Source: Haliclystus octoradiatus
Lineage: Eukaryota; Cnidaria; Staurozoa; Stauromedusae; Haliclystidae
Direction of reading: 5' to 3'
DNA length: 64,000 bases
NCBI GenBank assembly: GCA_916610825.1
Contig: OU744449.1
Location: 17,391,344-17,455,343 of the forward strand
The first letter of the stretch is position 1; every line of letters starts with the position of its first letter. Under the pieces are notes generated by a model that saw only the letters and a list, made by a program, of their open reading frames with translations, was not told where the DNA came from and did not search any database. Of the stretch, positions 1 through 15,000 are shown piece after piece. The position numbers were made by a program, and so were the translations under genes.

Positions 1-3000
1 TGAGTTTCATGATGGAACTTCAATCAGATACAATATTACATTTAATTAATTTTCAAAAATTACTGTATTTGTAAATCTTGAACAATGGAATGGCTACCTG
101 ATAAGTTTCCAACTTAATAATGGCTTTTAATAATTATGTATCATGCTTTACTGTGAATTTTGAGAATCATGATACAATTGATTGAGGTGGAATTAATTCT
201 ATGTGTACACTGTACTTACACCATAGTACACTCAGCGCATCCAGCACACTCCCTAAGCTACCACGAGCAAGACTGAACTCGAGCAAAACAGATATCTCAT
301 CAACCTCAACCTGGGTACCACTTCTATTATAAATAAAATACAAAAAAAATGATTACTTAACCATTCTCAAGACAAATCATAAACATCTCAAATAACAATG
401 TTTATAAAGAGAAAATCTTTATATGCATTGTTCTCTGCTCATTGTTTCCTGTTTAATCTATTCATATATAAATTGCATACAAATGAAGCGCACATCGCCG
501 TGCCTGTCTGAATGTTTGTCCTCTTTTCACGCATTTATTATATCATGAAGTAAGACGACATTTAGCTCAAAATAATTGTAATAGTCCAAACAGCAAGCTA
601 GACTAATAATTTCTTCCATATTAGCCTGCGTCCAGACTAAAACGTTTCTGAAGGAAAGTGTAAAGTCTGCGTAGCCGACCAAACAAAGCCGTTTTGCTGA
701 CACTGCACTAGACTTGCAAAAGCAGTGACTCAATCCTATTGGTTAGCTTTGCTCACGTGATTTTAATTCAATGCAAGCCAATCAGATTGTGGGTATCAGT
801 CATGCGATAAACAAAAGTTGGGCCACATTTAGGAAGACTTTCAAATTTGGAAGGCAATCTCATTTGATGAAAATAGATACAACGTATTTTTGAGTGAGTT
901 AAATCCAGTAACAGTTATAGTTCGGTTAGACAATATACTATACAAATAACACACATTTCTACTCAATTATTCTCTCGAATGAACTTTGTCTTTTTTCAAC
1001 GATTTATTTCCAAGCTTGAGTGTTTTTTAATGTTTAACATGTAAACGTGATTTTCACTCACACAACTGAGACCGGAAATTAAGGTTTTTATAAGGCGGCA
1101 TCAGTCTAGTACAGTGTCAGCAAAACAGCTTTGTTCGGTCGGCTACGCAGACTTTACACTTTCCTTCAGAAACGTTTTAGTCTGGACGCAGGCTATTCCA
1201 TATTTGTCTTGCGTAAAAATAGATCGAAGATTATCAACAAAAATATCTCTGATATTTGCAGCCTTAGCTTTAATCCTTTTGTTAAGTGGGCAATTATAAA
1301 CCGCTGTCATGGTGTTTCGATTGAATAGTGCTGCTATTGTTTTAGCCTAAATAAACGATCGTCCCCGAGGAATCATTTAGCTAAATATTGAATTGACATG
1401 TCTACATGTTGTCGTGGCGCTCCGATGAACGGTGCCACCGTTATTGTATCAATGTAACAAATTTAGATTATCAAGGATGATTAACACAAATGCCCTTCAA
1501 AATAATTAAATTTAAATTTCGATCCGTGTAAAATAGATTGTTCAGGAATTTATTGAATAATCTGAACTGAATCCATGTTTTTAAATTTAACTAACTGGAC
1601 TGCAAAAATAGAATGTACGATTGTATTACAGGCTATGCTTTTTATATAGATTAGTTTATTACATTACTCCAATATATTACTAAGAAGGAACTATGTTGTA
1701 TATTATGTTCTTTTCACGCATTTATTAAGCCTATGAAAATTTCAGCTTAAATTTATTACACATTTGCATATAGATAGTGTTATGCAAAATATGTAACTGC
1801 CTTTTAGAGCTGTATATTTCCTTCCATATCGCTTTATCGGTTTGAGATGCCAACAGGAAAGCATAAACACTGAGTCTAAAAATTAGTACCCAAAATCAAA
1901 AACAAAAACGACAACAATACAATTAACTCCTATATAACGGACGACCCATATTGTTCGTTTTGTCTGTATTGCTTTGAAAGTAATAAAATTATTTTTCAGA
2001 CAATCGATTTCAAAACAATCAAATGCATGAATGGTTAATGTAATTCCAAGCTGACGTGATCATTTGAATTATTTTGTTTGCTCAAGGTGAAAGGTCAACA
2101 CATCAGTGTGAATATCAAAAACACGTGTGAGTTTGAATGGATATATATAAAGCGAGCAAGACTTGACAACTCTACAAACACAGAGAGAATATCTTAGACT
2201 ATAATACCAAATCATGATTTTATTTCCAATTAATTTACTTGGAAGCGGATCTGACCAATATAACAAGGCTAAACCATCCATGAATGTGGTACTCGTTTTG
2301 ATATTGGTTTGACAAAATACATTTTACCGCTTGTTTGTTGATTTTGAGACAAAGGAAAAATATTGAAAAGCAGTAAAGTTTCTACTATGATTATACAAAC
2401 ATTAATGAAAATAAACAAAATAAAAGTGATTCAGAACATTATGAATATGATTTAAATTCGGCTTATACAGTGAATATACCTTAAAACCTAGAAAATGGAG
2501 CCCAAAAACAGGTGTCGACTTATACACCGGGTCGACTTATACACCGGAAAATACGGTATTTAATTATAGTATCCCGATGTGGAAGGGAGCTTTTATAATT
2601 GTGGCTAATGCAAACATTAATGGAAACAATTTTATACACGGCACCTAATTAAGTTCATATGAATCATGATAATATGAAACATGTACAACCTGCATTATTT
2701 CGTCGGTCATAACGAAATCCAGTTACAAATGGTAGGCTATAGATATAATTAGATATCAGCAAATTGAAAACATCTTGAAAAACTAATACAATTAACAAAA
2801 TTACTGGCAGGCAATCACAGTAAAAGCTGTCGGCTCCCATGATTCATTTCACACTAATTTACTCGCATCGCGTGCAACTGAATACTAGTCATTCAAATGT
2901 TATCTTCTAACCCTGCCATCCATATATTATCAAAACAATAATCATTGAATTGTCTTCATTTCCTACCTTGCAATTGAATATAAGAAATGCTCCATTTGAG

Positions 3001-6000
3001 CCATTACACCGCAGCTAAGAAATTTAGGACGTTCAGTTGAGCCAGATGATAATGCAAGTGGGTTAATATGTTTTAAGGATGCACTAGAATTAAATAAATC
3101 AAATTGTATAAGAACAGGTGTAGAAAATATATTTATGTCTGCAGTGCAGTGTCTGCAGCCACCTCCAAAGTATCTGTAAAATTTTGAAGCAACTGACTTG
3201 ACTAAGAAAACCATTTTTGTGCAATAAGCGCTAATTGGAACATTGTTTTGAAATTGGAATTCCAATGGCAAAATAGAAACTTCAAATTGAAATTATAGCT
3301 GTAATAAGCAGCAAACATTTTCTAATTTCTAATGAACACAGCAAAAATAAAATAAAACATATTTAACACAGGGAACAATAGGAAAAGGGAAAAAAAGATA
3401 TTCTAACAATAGAGATACATTAATGTACTTACCGTGTGTGTTGCATGATGACATTTCTCAAATGTGGTGCAGTAGGCAGTGCAGCTTCAGCAGTAGATGT
3501 TAAAACAGATAAATACCATGCCATTGATGCATCCATTACACTGATGCCTTTTGACTTTACAACTCTGAAGCACAATCACATTAAGAAAACAAAGTTTTGC
3601 ACATTAAACTTATAGGTATTTTCTCTGTGTCACCCCCTTTCAAGTTAAGCGTAACGTATGAAGTTTTAAACTTTGTTTTGGGATTTCTTCAAGTGACTCA
3701 GACTACATAGTAAGGAATATGACATCAAAATCAAAATTACTATAAGCTAAGAAGATGGTAAATATCTAAATCAACAACCAGTTTAGCATGGAAGAAATGC
3801 ATATTTAGCTTTGTCCAATATGTTTTGACGCCAGTAAGCAGCAGTCTCATCTTTGCATTGGGAATACAGGAGTTCAGGAAAGCGGTGGGAAAATAAAGAG
3901 TTTGAAGTAAGAAACACTCAACTGTTGATCAGGGAACTCTGGAGCAATGTAATCATTTCAGCCAAGAAAACCATAACCTGTGTGCAGACAGACATTCCTT
4001 CGTATTGTCCATCTGCATATTGGCGCCTAGTATCCCTTACTAAGTGTTTGTACTGAATTTACTTTAAATAAATATTTACTTGAGTGGCTCCCTATCATTT
4101 TACTCGATTTCCATTATTCTAAAATACTTGCCAATTGTTTACATATTTATTAGAAAATCACAACCTACTATCAAAAAATTGGTAGTAAAGAACAATCAGT
4201 ATGTTCAACTCAGCGCTAATGTGCAGACAGATTATACAAAGAAAAAGTCTGCATGCACACAGGCTAAGAAAACCGGCAAGACCATCCAAGGAAAACAATT
4301 GCATCTACCCCATGTTTGACTGCTTGGAATCTCAAAACCTCAGTTAACAAGCAAATAGCCAATGAATGCTCAATTTGCAAGTTTACAGAAAATGCTCTGC
4401 CAAAAATATGAATTTTAATGGCGTTGACTTATATCAACCAATTGTTTTGTCAAATACATTGTTTACAACTCAGAGAGGTGAAAAATACTTTATCCGCCTC
4501 AAGGTATAAAAAATTCTGTTTGTTTAAAAATACATAAAATCGCAGTTTTGAAATGCACTATCTTAGTGTTAGTTCTAATTATAATATCTTGGTTACCTGA
4601 ATCCAACAGCTTTCACTTGACGTATTCTAGTATCACATCCATCACTATGACAACGTTTAATATTGATTTGGATGACTGTCAATGGTAGAAGAAATTATAA
4701 TTACTGTGGCTACTTAACAATTATAATTAATTTCATTTGCAATGGAATTAACCGTTATCAAACTATTTCTTACTTGGATATGGAATCTTCATGCCTTCAA
4801 GAATTGTATAATCTCCAGTGAAATGACTACAAGAATAGAAAATAAGTTCAATTATGAATTTTATTCGATTTCTATAGGATCTCTATGGCATTTCAGATAT
4901 TTATGATAGGGTACAGTATAAGATTGATGACATAAGGTATGCAACAATAAAAAGTTATCGAACCAGTTTGAGTGCAACATTAAGATTTATCAGACTGAGG
5001 GTATTATGATCTATTAAAGTCGTAGGCTGAGGTAGGTAATAGAGTCTTGAGGTCTGATAATTCTCAATGTCTTGCGAAATGACGATTCTGATAAATTTTT
5101 TATTATTTATCACATTAATTATGCAAGGAAACAAAAGTTTGAATGTAGTAAAACTGGTTTAAAAGTTTGCCTTTCTGATCTGTTTCATTTTTAAAAATAA
5201 ATTGAAGTTGATGTAGGCGTGATCAAAGCTATTATTGCATGATTGCCGTCCAATTGAAGCTGCTATCCTAAGTTGATTTGTCACATCATCGAACATTAGG
5301 AATTATCTGCATTATATTACTTAAGATCATCATGAAGTTTAAAATCTATATTAATAACAATTTATTATTAATAACAGTTTTTATTATTATCAAGAATCAA
5401 GACATAAACTATAGCATAACTTGACTATCCATGAATATTAGGATCATTTTGCATATTTCTATGCATTGAATATTCACATCATTTTAAAGAATACAATCAG
5501 AATTTTAACCATTACTTCACAGAAGGATAAGAATCAGCCATCAGGTTTTCTTTGCAAATTTGAAATTTAAAACAACTATATGTTGGCTACATAAATGATG
5601 TCATTCAAGTTCCTTTTCAATTAAAAGGAACTAATTACATTTCTAGTTAATTGGGCAAAAATTGTAACTTTCAGAAGTTACTCTACATAAAAGTAGCAAT
5701 TTCAATCAACCAGCTACTTTTAACTCAAAAGTTCTTACTCAAAGTTACTATTGAAGTTACTTTTTTAATAAATCTAGAAGATATGAAGCACATTTAAAAA
5801 AAAAAAACAGAAATGCGGCATGAAAACTGAAGAAGAAAGCACAAATTTTGCAACCGTCTTCTGGAAAGTATGGTGGCACAATAGGTGTTCTCTATCAGCT
5901 GAAGCTTATTGAAAAAAATACTAAGCGATTGGTAACCAGCGCCAGGCTCTGACCAGCATTACTTAGCCTTGCTGGCAAACATGCTTCAATTGCCTACACA

Positions 6001-9000
6001 TCGGAGCACAACTGATTCTTTAGCATACAGAAAACAAAGAAGACATTTGGTTGTAGAGATTTATCATGCATTCGTAGTAGCTGTTATGCTTTCCAATCAC
6101 CTTGGAATTTTGACATTTGCTACATCTCTTAGTCCAGCTGCATCGTGACCAGCAGAAACAACAACATGCTGAGGCATGTAGCTTTGATCAGTAGCCATAA
6201 CTGTAATGGAGAGCTGCTTAATGATTGTACTGGGTGCAATATGAAGCCTGAATAACAGCAAAAAAAAAAAAATGGTTAAACAGGCACAATAGCTAAAACC
6301 TGAAAATAACACATCTCAATCAATGATGTTTCCACCTGATCCAATGAGCACGAGCAGGACCATCAGATTGCCAAAAAGTACCACTGTCCTCATCACTCAA
6401 TCTGAAATACAAAATTTTCATATCCATTTCACAAACAGTTCAGGGATTTAAAATGTCACTCGATAAATAATTTATCTTTAAATTGTAAACTTTTTGCTTA
6501 ATTAAATATATGACTATCTAGTCTACCGGTATCTACATTGTATTTGAAGTTAGCTTGTTATATTTTTCTCTTTAATTTGTAAAATCGCTTGATGTAAGTG
6601 GAATTACTGATGTGGTAATTCCCTGTATTTGCATGTCATATGACAAATTAATAACATCATATCATAATGTATGATTGATAATTACATCAAAACAACGGTT
6701 TATCCAGTGCCAGTAAAAATGACTCTCTTTGGTTTCTGAGGCATGCGTTTTGTCGCATACGTGTATTTTCAGGAATACAAGCCATGGATGAATGTAAGTG
6801 TTTTTCTTAACATGACTAACATAAAGTAGATATGATGGCATAAGTTATAAATTGAGAATAAACAATTTTGTATTGTTTTTCATACTTGCTAGCATGGTCT
6901 CGGTTTGTCGACACATCCAGAGATGTGATACAGTTAGTGATGTGTTTGATGACCTCGTCAGGTTGTAGGTTGGCTTCAGCAACTTTGTCATATGATATAT
7001 CACTATTTGCACCAATGTAAGCATTCAGAACCTTTAATCTCATCTCAGTTGTTGTGATGAAACCTTCAATGGAGGCCAATGGAAGAGCAACGGAGAGAGC
7101 TTGATTGCGGAAGAGAAACTGAAAATAGATGCAAAGACAGTATAGGACATGCACTGTATACACCAAATGATATACAAAGAGAACACACAATACTACCAGG
7201 GAATGAAATTAAATCTCAATCTATTGTCATCATCATCATCATCAGTGAGTGAAGTCTTAAGTGAGGTTAAAATCAAGTCTGTCATAGGGTTGCTAGTGGG
7301 GCAACAGCATATTGACTATAAATAGGTTGTAGCAGGATACAAGGGAGAAGACAGGTCAGCAATCCAAGTATCACTAGGGCCAGTGAAGTGACTTGCTGCC
7401 GCCAGAGATTAATTTTCAATATTATCTGGTATGTGTCATTGCTTGCATGTGCGCATGTCTCAGAATACTGTCGATCTTAGATTGTACTGTTGCAAAACTT
7501 GCTGGTTATTGCTTAAACTGTTCTTGTATTGAACTTATTTATAGTTGTGTGCAGCGCTGCATTTATGTTTGGCAAAAGTATTCAGTCATCGTTCTGATGA
7601 AAATGCAGCAGATCAAAAGGATCAAAATAGGAAGGAACTAGGAATATCAAAATGGTATATACTTGCATGGGATTTAAATGGTAAAACTATCTGGAGCCTG
7701 ATTAATTAAAAATAGAGATAATAAATAAAAACTATTTAAAAATATTTTGTTTCATAACTTATTATAGTAGCCTACACACAATCATTGATCTGTTGTGTGT
7801 AAGTAAATATGATGATATGTGTCTATGTGTTAGTCTACATTATAATTCACCTCACCTTGAATATTTTATGACCATGATCACTAGTGTTGACACCTGTATC
7901 ATTGAATGCATCAACAAAACCTAAACATTGAAATAAAATAATGTTAAACAATAGATATATATACGGTCAAACCTGTTACAGCGGCCACCTCTATATAGCA
8001 TCCACCTGTCCATATAGGTCATCTCTGCAATGTCTAGCATATTGGAATAACCCTGCGTATAAAGACAATCTGCATATACAGTAGAAGTCAATTTATCTAC
8101 ATCTCATACCTGGCTATTGTATACATATTTCACTGTAACTAATTCGCAAGGCGCAGTCATGTGACCCATATCAACACACAGCCGGAAGTCTTGGTGAAGC
8201 ACCAAACACTTCCAGTACAAACCTTTGCTAAATATAGCACATTCTAATCTCATTTTACACTACGCTGAAAGTCCAATTCGTATTTTGAGAATGGAATTGT
8301 GATATATAAAATTCAGATATCATATAGCAATTTTGTAATCTTTTCTCGTTTCCATGACTGCGCCTGTCCTGCTGTGATTCTATTGTTTCATCCGCTCAAC
8401 ACCTCCACTGCACCTTGCAAATTATAGAATAAAAATCGTTTACATGATATAGCATTACCTGGTGCTAAAAGGCATTCTCTCAAAAGTTTATTGACAGACG
8501 GCAAATCATTTCGAAAGGCAACAATGTTACTGATGCATCCACTTGATAAAATCTAAACATAAATATGGGAAATTAGAAACGGTGATGTTGACTTCATTTT
8601 TTCATTATAGATAGAAGCTAGTGCACAAGGAAAACTACTTATTCCATTTTGTAATACCAAAGCATTGATTTGTAACTTTTAAAAAAATGATGGTTTGAAA
8701 AACATTTACTTTTTATATCAACAGTAAGAAAATCAGAAAACTGTGTTGATCATATTGGCTCAGATTACATCTACCTACGTAGCCAATGAGGTAGTATTCT
8801 ATGTACAGTACTAGTACAGATTGATTGGTGTATGAATTAAAATAAATTAATTGACATATTTTGAAGTCGATATTGATAATGCTTTTAATTATAATCAAGA
8901 GATATATTATAACCCTGCCGTTTAATTCTAATCAAGAGATTTGGGAAATTTCAAAAGATTGAATATTTGACATGATTGAACATATTTTACCTCGTGCAAA

Positions 9001-12000
9001 TGATCAACATCGCATACACCATCACCCTCAACATCGAATTGTTGACAAAGCTAAAAATAGAATTGATTGATTGACAAGTGAATTATCAATGGAATGTCAA
9101 CAGACACTGATCCACATGGATAATTACATTACACATACTTCTTTGGCTATGTTGTGTTCAACTCCTCTGCATGCAAAGAACTGTGAGAATTGAGTAAGAG
9201 TAATGTATTCCTAAAACACAAAATAATACTGTAATAAGAGAGCGGTTTCATAATCTTAACATTTAAAAGAGAGTTGCATGTTTTCAAACGTATGAACTCT
9301 AACGGCTCTCCGAATATGCAATCATCCAAATACCACCAAATTTTTATGATGGAAAAGCTGATGAAGCAGCTACATCATATTAGCAACTGTGACTGTCTGT
9401 TACTGAATTGAACTCATCTACATAAAGTTTGATAATGAGAATTCACCTCTTCCATCAAACGACCATTTTCAAGCCATCTAACCAATGCATAATGATGCTG
9501 TTGAAGTGGACTCACTACTGTTTCTTCCCTGCGAGAAAGTAGCCAAATTATTATACTAGTTTGGTAGAAATGTGATGCCGGTATTAAAATTGTAAAAAAA
9601 ATCATGAACTGTGATAAAGCTATACAGATTAATTCAGGGGATATGCATATTAATTTTGAGCTACAACAGTTTTGGGCTATACAGGTACGATAAGCTTTCT
9701 AATTAAATCAACTAATATAAATAATTGAGGAATGTAGATTTTTAAATACGATATGGAACTTAGTAACACGTATTGTATAGGATTCTATTAACACTCAAGG
9801 TTGCGAGACATCCTTTTCTTGTGGCACTTCGCTTGTATTAATATAAGGATATACAACCCTCCTACCCTTTGCATATTGCATACTTATCATAATTTGGCTT
9901 ACTTGATATCTGCTGCAACCTCTCTAAGCTTGCGTGGATCAAGAAGTAATTCTAGTTCAATGGATCTCAAGTCAATTGCAACTAGAAATGAAACAAATAT
10001 TGAATAATTAACATTTAAAATTAAAGGCATTAATAACTTTTCATATTGAGATATTCAGTTACCTGTTGCTTCAACAGGTCCTGATGGAGTAGCCGGCTGA
10101 AATAAAAACAAAAAGAATAGTGATAGTCACATTCAGAAAAAATGTTCAGTCTTCTGGCATTCCTTGGAGAACATTTCAACATTTTGTTCTGAATGTTTTG
10201 TTGTAGTTTGACCTATAAATCATGAGAATACCAATTTCGTTCCGGAATTTGAGATTCTAGGATTCTTACTTTTGTCTGACCCTGATGACGGTAGTAGTAA
10301 CATACCAAGGCACATTTACCTGCATTAATTGAATACACTAAAAATGTATCATACTTTCAGTACGCTTTATTTGATAAAGATCTCAATATCAGCATTTAAG
10401 AGACACTTGATCTGATATTAATTTTTAATGCTCATAACAGAGAAGGGAGTTTTTTTGTTGAAATCTTGGGTAAGCCACAGCAAATACTTGTTGATGTTTG
10501 ACAGTAAAAATCAAAATACAGTGAAACCTGTATATAACGGCCAGATATGAAAGGTAGATAAATTGACCACTATAGACAGGTGGCCTTTATATACAGGTTT
10601 GATTCAATAGAAAGTACTATTTTAGACATTGCAAGAGTGACCACTATAGACAGGTTGCCACTATATAGAGGTGACCGTTATAACAGGTTTGACTAAATTG
10701 TTGATATATTCAGTGCACCATTGCCATAATCTATAACCGCCTGACTGGGTCAGCATTGGTAACAATAAGCAGTGGGTGCCATGCCCTTTGTTATTTGGAG
10801 TGAAGCTAATAAGTGTCAGTTTCATACTAACTGCTAGTGAGATTCACATTAACTATGTTTTCCCTTGCTTATTAACTATTACGGATCGGTGTCGTCAATA
10901 TGCGTGCTTGCGTGCTCCATTGGTTTTTTCAGAAATTTTACGTAATCCAGCCTCCTTTGAAATCCGTTTCTTGTAGCCGTTGTCACGCCACATGGCCGTG
11001 ATTTATGTTGGCTTCTCCTGGGTTTCTCTGAATCTCTGTATTTTTTGTCTCACACGTCTAAAATCAATATATCTTTAATATCTATAACATATCTAATAAA
11101 ATTAGAAGATAAAATAGTGAAGGAAATATGAAATAGGGGATTTGCAATGTATATCTCACATTGATTTAATAGACTGTCTGAGTGATGATGGTAATGCGTG
11201 TGAAAATACATCAGTAACTAAACTAATGTGTATTCTTTGATTTTCTGTTCTCGCTACTCTGAGTTTCACACCATATGGCGATCATCATGCGAGTATAGAT
11301 ATTATTATTTGAAAAAAACATATCGATGCACTATATGATTACATGATATGATGAATGTTACACATAACTGGGTTTATAACGTTAGCTATTGTTTAATTAT
11401 TGTCGGTTGCGATCAGTTTCAATCCTTTTTTAGCAGGTTATTTTTGTTGTAACTACGGTAATTATATAAAACTTTTCTAATAAACAGAGGTTGCACTTTC
11501 TTTGAAGTATTGCTTTAAGCCCAGCTTTTACCCAAAACTGACCACTTGAAGTCAAACAACTTTTTCTTTTCTTTATAACACCATATGTGCTTTGAAAGTT
11601 CGGTGCTAGATTTTTATTTTTCCAATTTAAATGTCATTTTATGGTAGCTGTATCGCTGCTTAAAAGTTATTTCTGTTAGGTCTATGTAAGTGCCGTCTTC
11701 TGAATCATTAGGCGTTGTAACGGTGGCCTTTGCTTGATGTTTGGTACTTGTTTTCTTAGAACTTAGAACTTAAAAACTTTTGTAATGGGCATTCATCTAT
11801 TTTTTGGCAGTTGTATTGTTTGGGCTGTATGTTGCTATCAGTGTTGAGTATTTTTTGTTATGCATTTTTATGATGGTGTCAACGTTTTCCATACAGCTGT
11901 AGATGACCTTGACATGGTTCTGATTCAATATTTTGTGTAGCTTGTGTTGCGCAGGAAAAGTCTTTTGAAAATAATTTCAAAAATATTATGCCGATATTTG

Positions 12001-15000
12001 TTTGCAAATTATTGCTGAAGGGCGGGTTGAATCAGACTATATGTCTTTTTCTCTTTCTACTCAAGTGTGGTTCCATAGCCGTTTGACTCAAGGATTGCTT
12101 CATAAAACGGTTTTGTCTTTTCAAATAGTTCTTTAATTGCTGGAGGTAGCTGTCTGATAATACAGTGTAACCCACTTAAGAGCAATTCGGATAAGCGCAA
12201 ATCCCAGTTATGTGCAATTAATCTCTTAAATATCAAACATTTTCCATACAAACTTTGCTAATAAATTCCGGATAACTGCAATTCGGTTAAGTGCAATTTC
12301 CGCTAATCTTCAAACAATTTCTTTCATTTATTTGTTCAAAACCCGCTTATGTGCAAATATTTTCTTTAATTTCAATAGTTGTGAAAATCAAATTATAATG
12401 GTTTCAAATTATTTCACTTGTAAGTGATTTTGTTTGGTCACGCCCTTGTTGGTCACACTTTCAATTTGTATTGTTCCGACTATTGTATTTTGTTATTTGA
12501 ATCACATGGCATTGCAAAATGTACATAAATTAACAACCAAACTACAGAAGATCAAAATTGTTGTCGAAGTGAAAGAACATTACAGATTTACAGTATTATA
12601 TTATGGCTGAAATTAAACACAACAAAACCCTCTCTCTAGCTGAGAAGCTCAACTCCACAAAACTTTCTCAGAAAGATAAATCATTGCAAAAAGATATTGC
12701 TAACAACGCTACAATTCTAAACAAAGCATACTATTCAAGGGACTCGAAAACGTGAAAGAAAAGGTGATGCTCCTAAAGTCGAAGAAGCTCTTCATCAATG
12801 GTTTACAGGGGCTGTTTCATCTCAAGGTGTTCCAGTTTCAGTAGAGATTTTAATGCAAAAGTCGGCATACTTAGCTGAAGAACTTGGCTGCTTTGACTTC
12901 AACCAACTAATGGATGGCTAAGTAGATTGAATCTTATTTGTTGACCTACTGTTTTGACTTTTTTTCGGCTTGTTTACCATTTTTGCTTTGTTCTCAATTT
13001 TCTATTGTTTTAGTGAATTTTGGATAAGCGCAATATCGGATAAGTGCAACATCGGATGCAAAGTCGCTTTGCACTCAAGCGGGTTTCACTGTAGTAGGAG
13101 GATGATTGGATTGGTGTAGATGTATGTAGGCTCATTATTTGGCTTGCGGTAAGGTCGATATGTTCCATTGTTGAGGTTGAGAGTTACATCAAAACAGTTG
13201 ACCATTTCCAGGTTAGTTGCTATTGTTATTTTGAGTCTGTTGTCTTTGAAAATGTGTGTGATTTTTTTTTTAATTCGTTCAGCCTGTGGACCTGATGTTT
13301 TTTAAAGATCCAAGGCCATCTATTTCAATACATCTTAACATAACATAAGGTTTAGCAGAATAGCGTTGATTTACTGTAAGTGTCTTTGTTCATTCTGACA
13401 GGCAGCAGAGTGGAGATGGTTGATAAAATGTAAGTGGAAATATTTGTAAATCATTTTTTTGGTTTCAAACTTTTGATTTCTTGCAAAATTTCAAATGATA
13501 TCTCTACTTTAACAAATTAAAACTATGAATTAAATCAATCCTCATTTTAACTTGTTATGTTCCATTTAGGTTGGTAATTTAAACCCTATCACAATGAAAT
13601 AAAACCCCACATTTAAGTAAGTGAAGTGGTCAAATAAGTCATGAATTTGAATCATTAAATAGCTTCTCCACGTTTGCGGGTACAAATACCAAAAGCTATG
13701 AATTTGCAGCTTCAATAAAAGGTTGTGCGATTGGAAACAATAGCAGCAATGATGTAAAGCCGCAAAGACCGCAAAATGAAAGGATACAATTTGTTTCGAT
13801 ACGAAGAGACAAAGCGAAAATGAATTAGTAAGCCAAATAAAAAACTCAGATCATAACACGAATGATTGATTCGAATGATACTACAGTACTTTCGAACATT
13901 TTGATAGAGAATCGGGACAGTTATTAGGCCTACATATGTTTGAAGCGACTCTTTTTATATGTTAAGATTATTACAAATATAATTTAATACAAACAATAAA
14001 CAGCTACACATTCCACCTTGCTCATGGGGATCCGTATTAAGCAAATTAAGACTTTATAAAACAATTCAAAAAATTACAGTACTGTACTACTTGAATTGTT
14101 GTGGTTGGAAATATATTTCTATGTCAACATGAAACAATGAAATTGTGATGGTGTCCAAAGAGGATGTGACTAGCGACATGTAAAGTGTTTATGGTAGGTA
14201 AGTAGCACGCTATGACTGTGAGACACATCTAATTCATGTGTTGCATTTACACATATTTTCCGGTTGCTAATGGGCCCTTATGTAGTTTCAAGCGCATTGC
14301 AAACCTCAGACAGTTTAATTAACCAATGATTTCAATTTTTACTTCATCATTTTATCTGCTACTAGATAAACCTAATTTTATTATATATTGACCGATATTA
14401 TGGATTACATTGATTTTACACATGTGAGACAATAATACAAGGAGAAAAACAGGAGAAGACAACAGAAATCCTGATAGAGTGGCATGACAACAGCTGTGAG
14501 AAACAGCTTTCAAATGAGTGAAATTTCTGGGAAAAAACAACGGAGCACGCAAGCATGCATATTGATGCACCGACAATTACGGATGTTGGGATGGGTTAAC
14601 CAAGTTTGCAGAAAAGGGGGCTTTTTGACAAGATATCGGGGCGGCAACGGAATATTTGCACGCGGGCGCTTTAACAAAAGTTTGCCTTCTCTGCAGGCAG
14701 AAAAACAATATTCTATAGATAAATATTAGTAATAACGTTTCCGTAAACAATTTTGGTGGGCAGCTGGAGATGCTGAAAATATTATATCAGGGGCGGCTCT
14801 GCCATACTTTGCAAACTGGGTTCCAGCAAGAATGAATGAAATTTATTCTTCGAATAGGGGTACCCACTCACATACGTGATTTTCAATGGGACCCTATGAA
14901 AATGGAATAGTTTAAATACATAATGTAAATATGGTGAATATAACTACAACTAATGATAAAAAAATGTAAGTAGGCCTATACTCTGCAAACTGGGTTCCAG

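Noticed and set aside
5800-6075. Possible hAT transposase C-terminal remnant on the minus strand
   Set aside because: Only a vague resemblance with stops in every frame; not enough to call.
10776-10976. Open frame around a Cys-rich segment near 10.9 kb and its counterpart at 14.35-14.73 kb
   Set aside because: Both lie on the arms of an inverted repeat and share no coding constraint.
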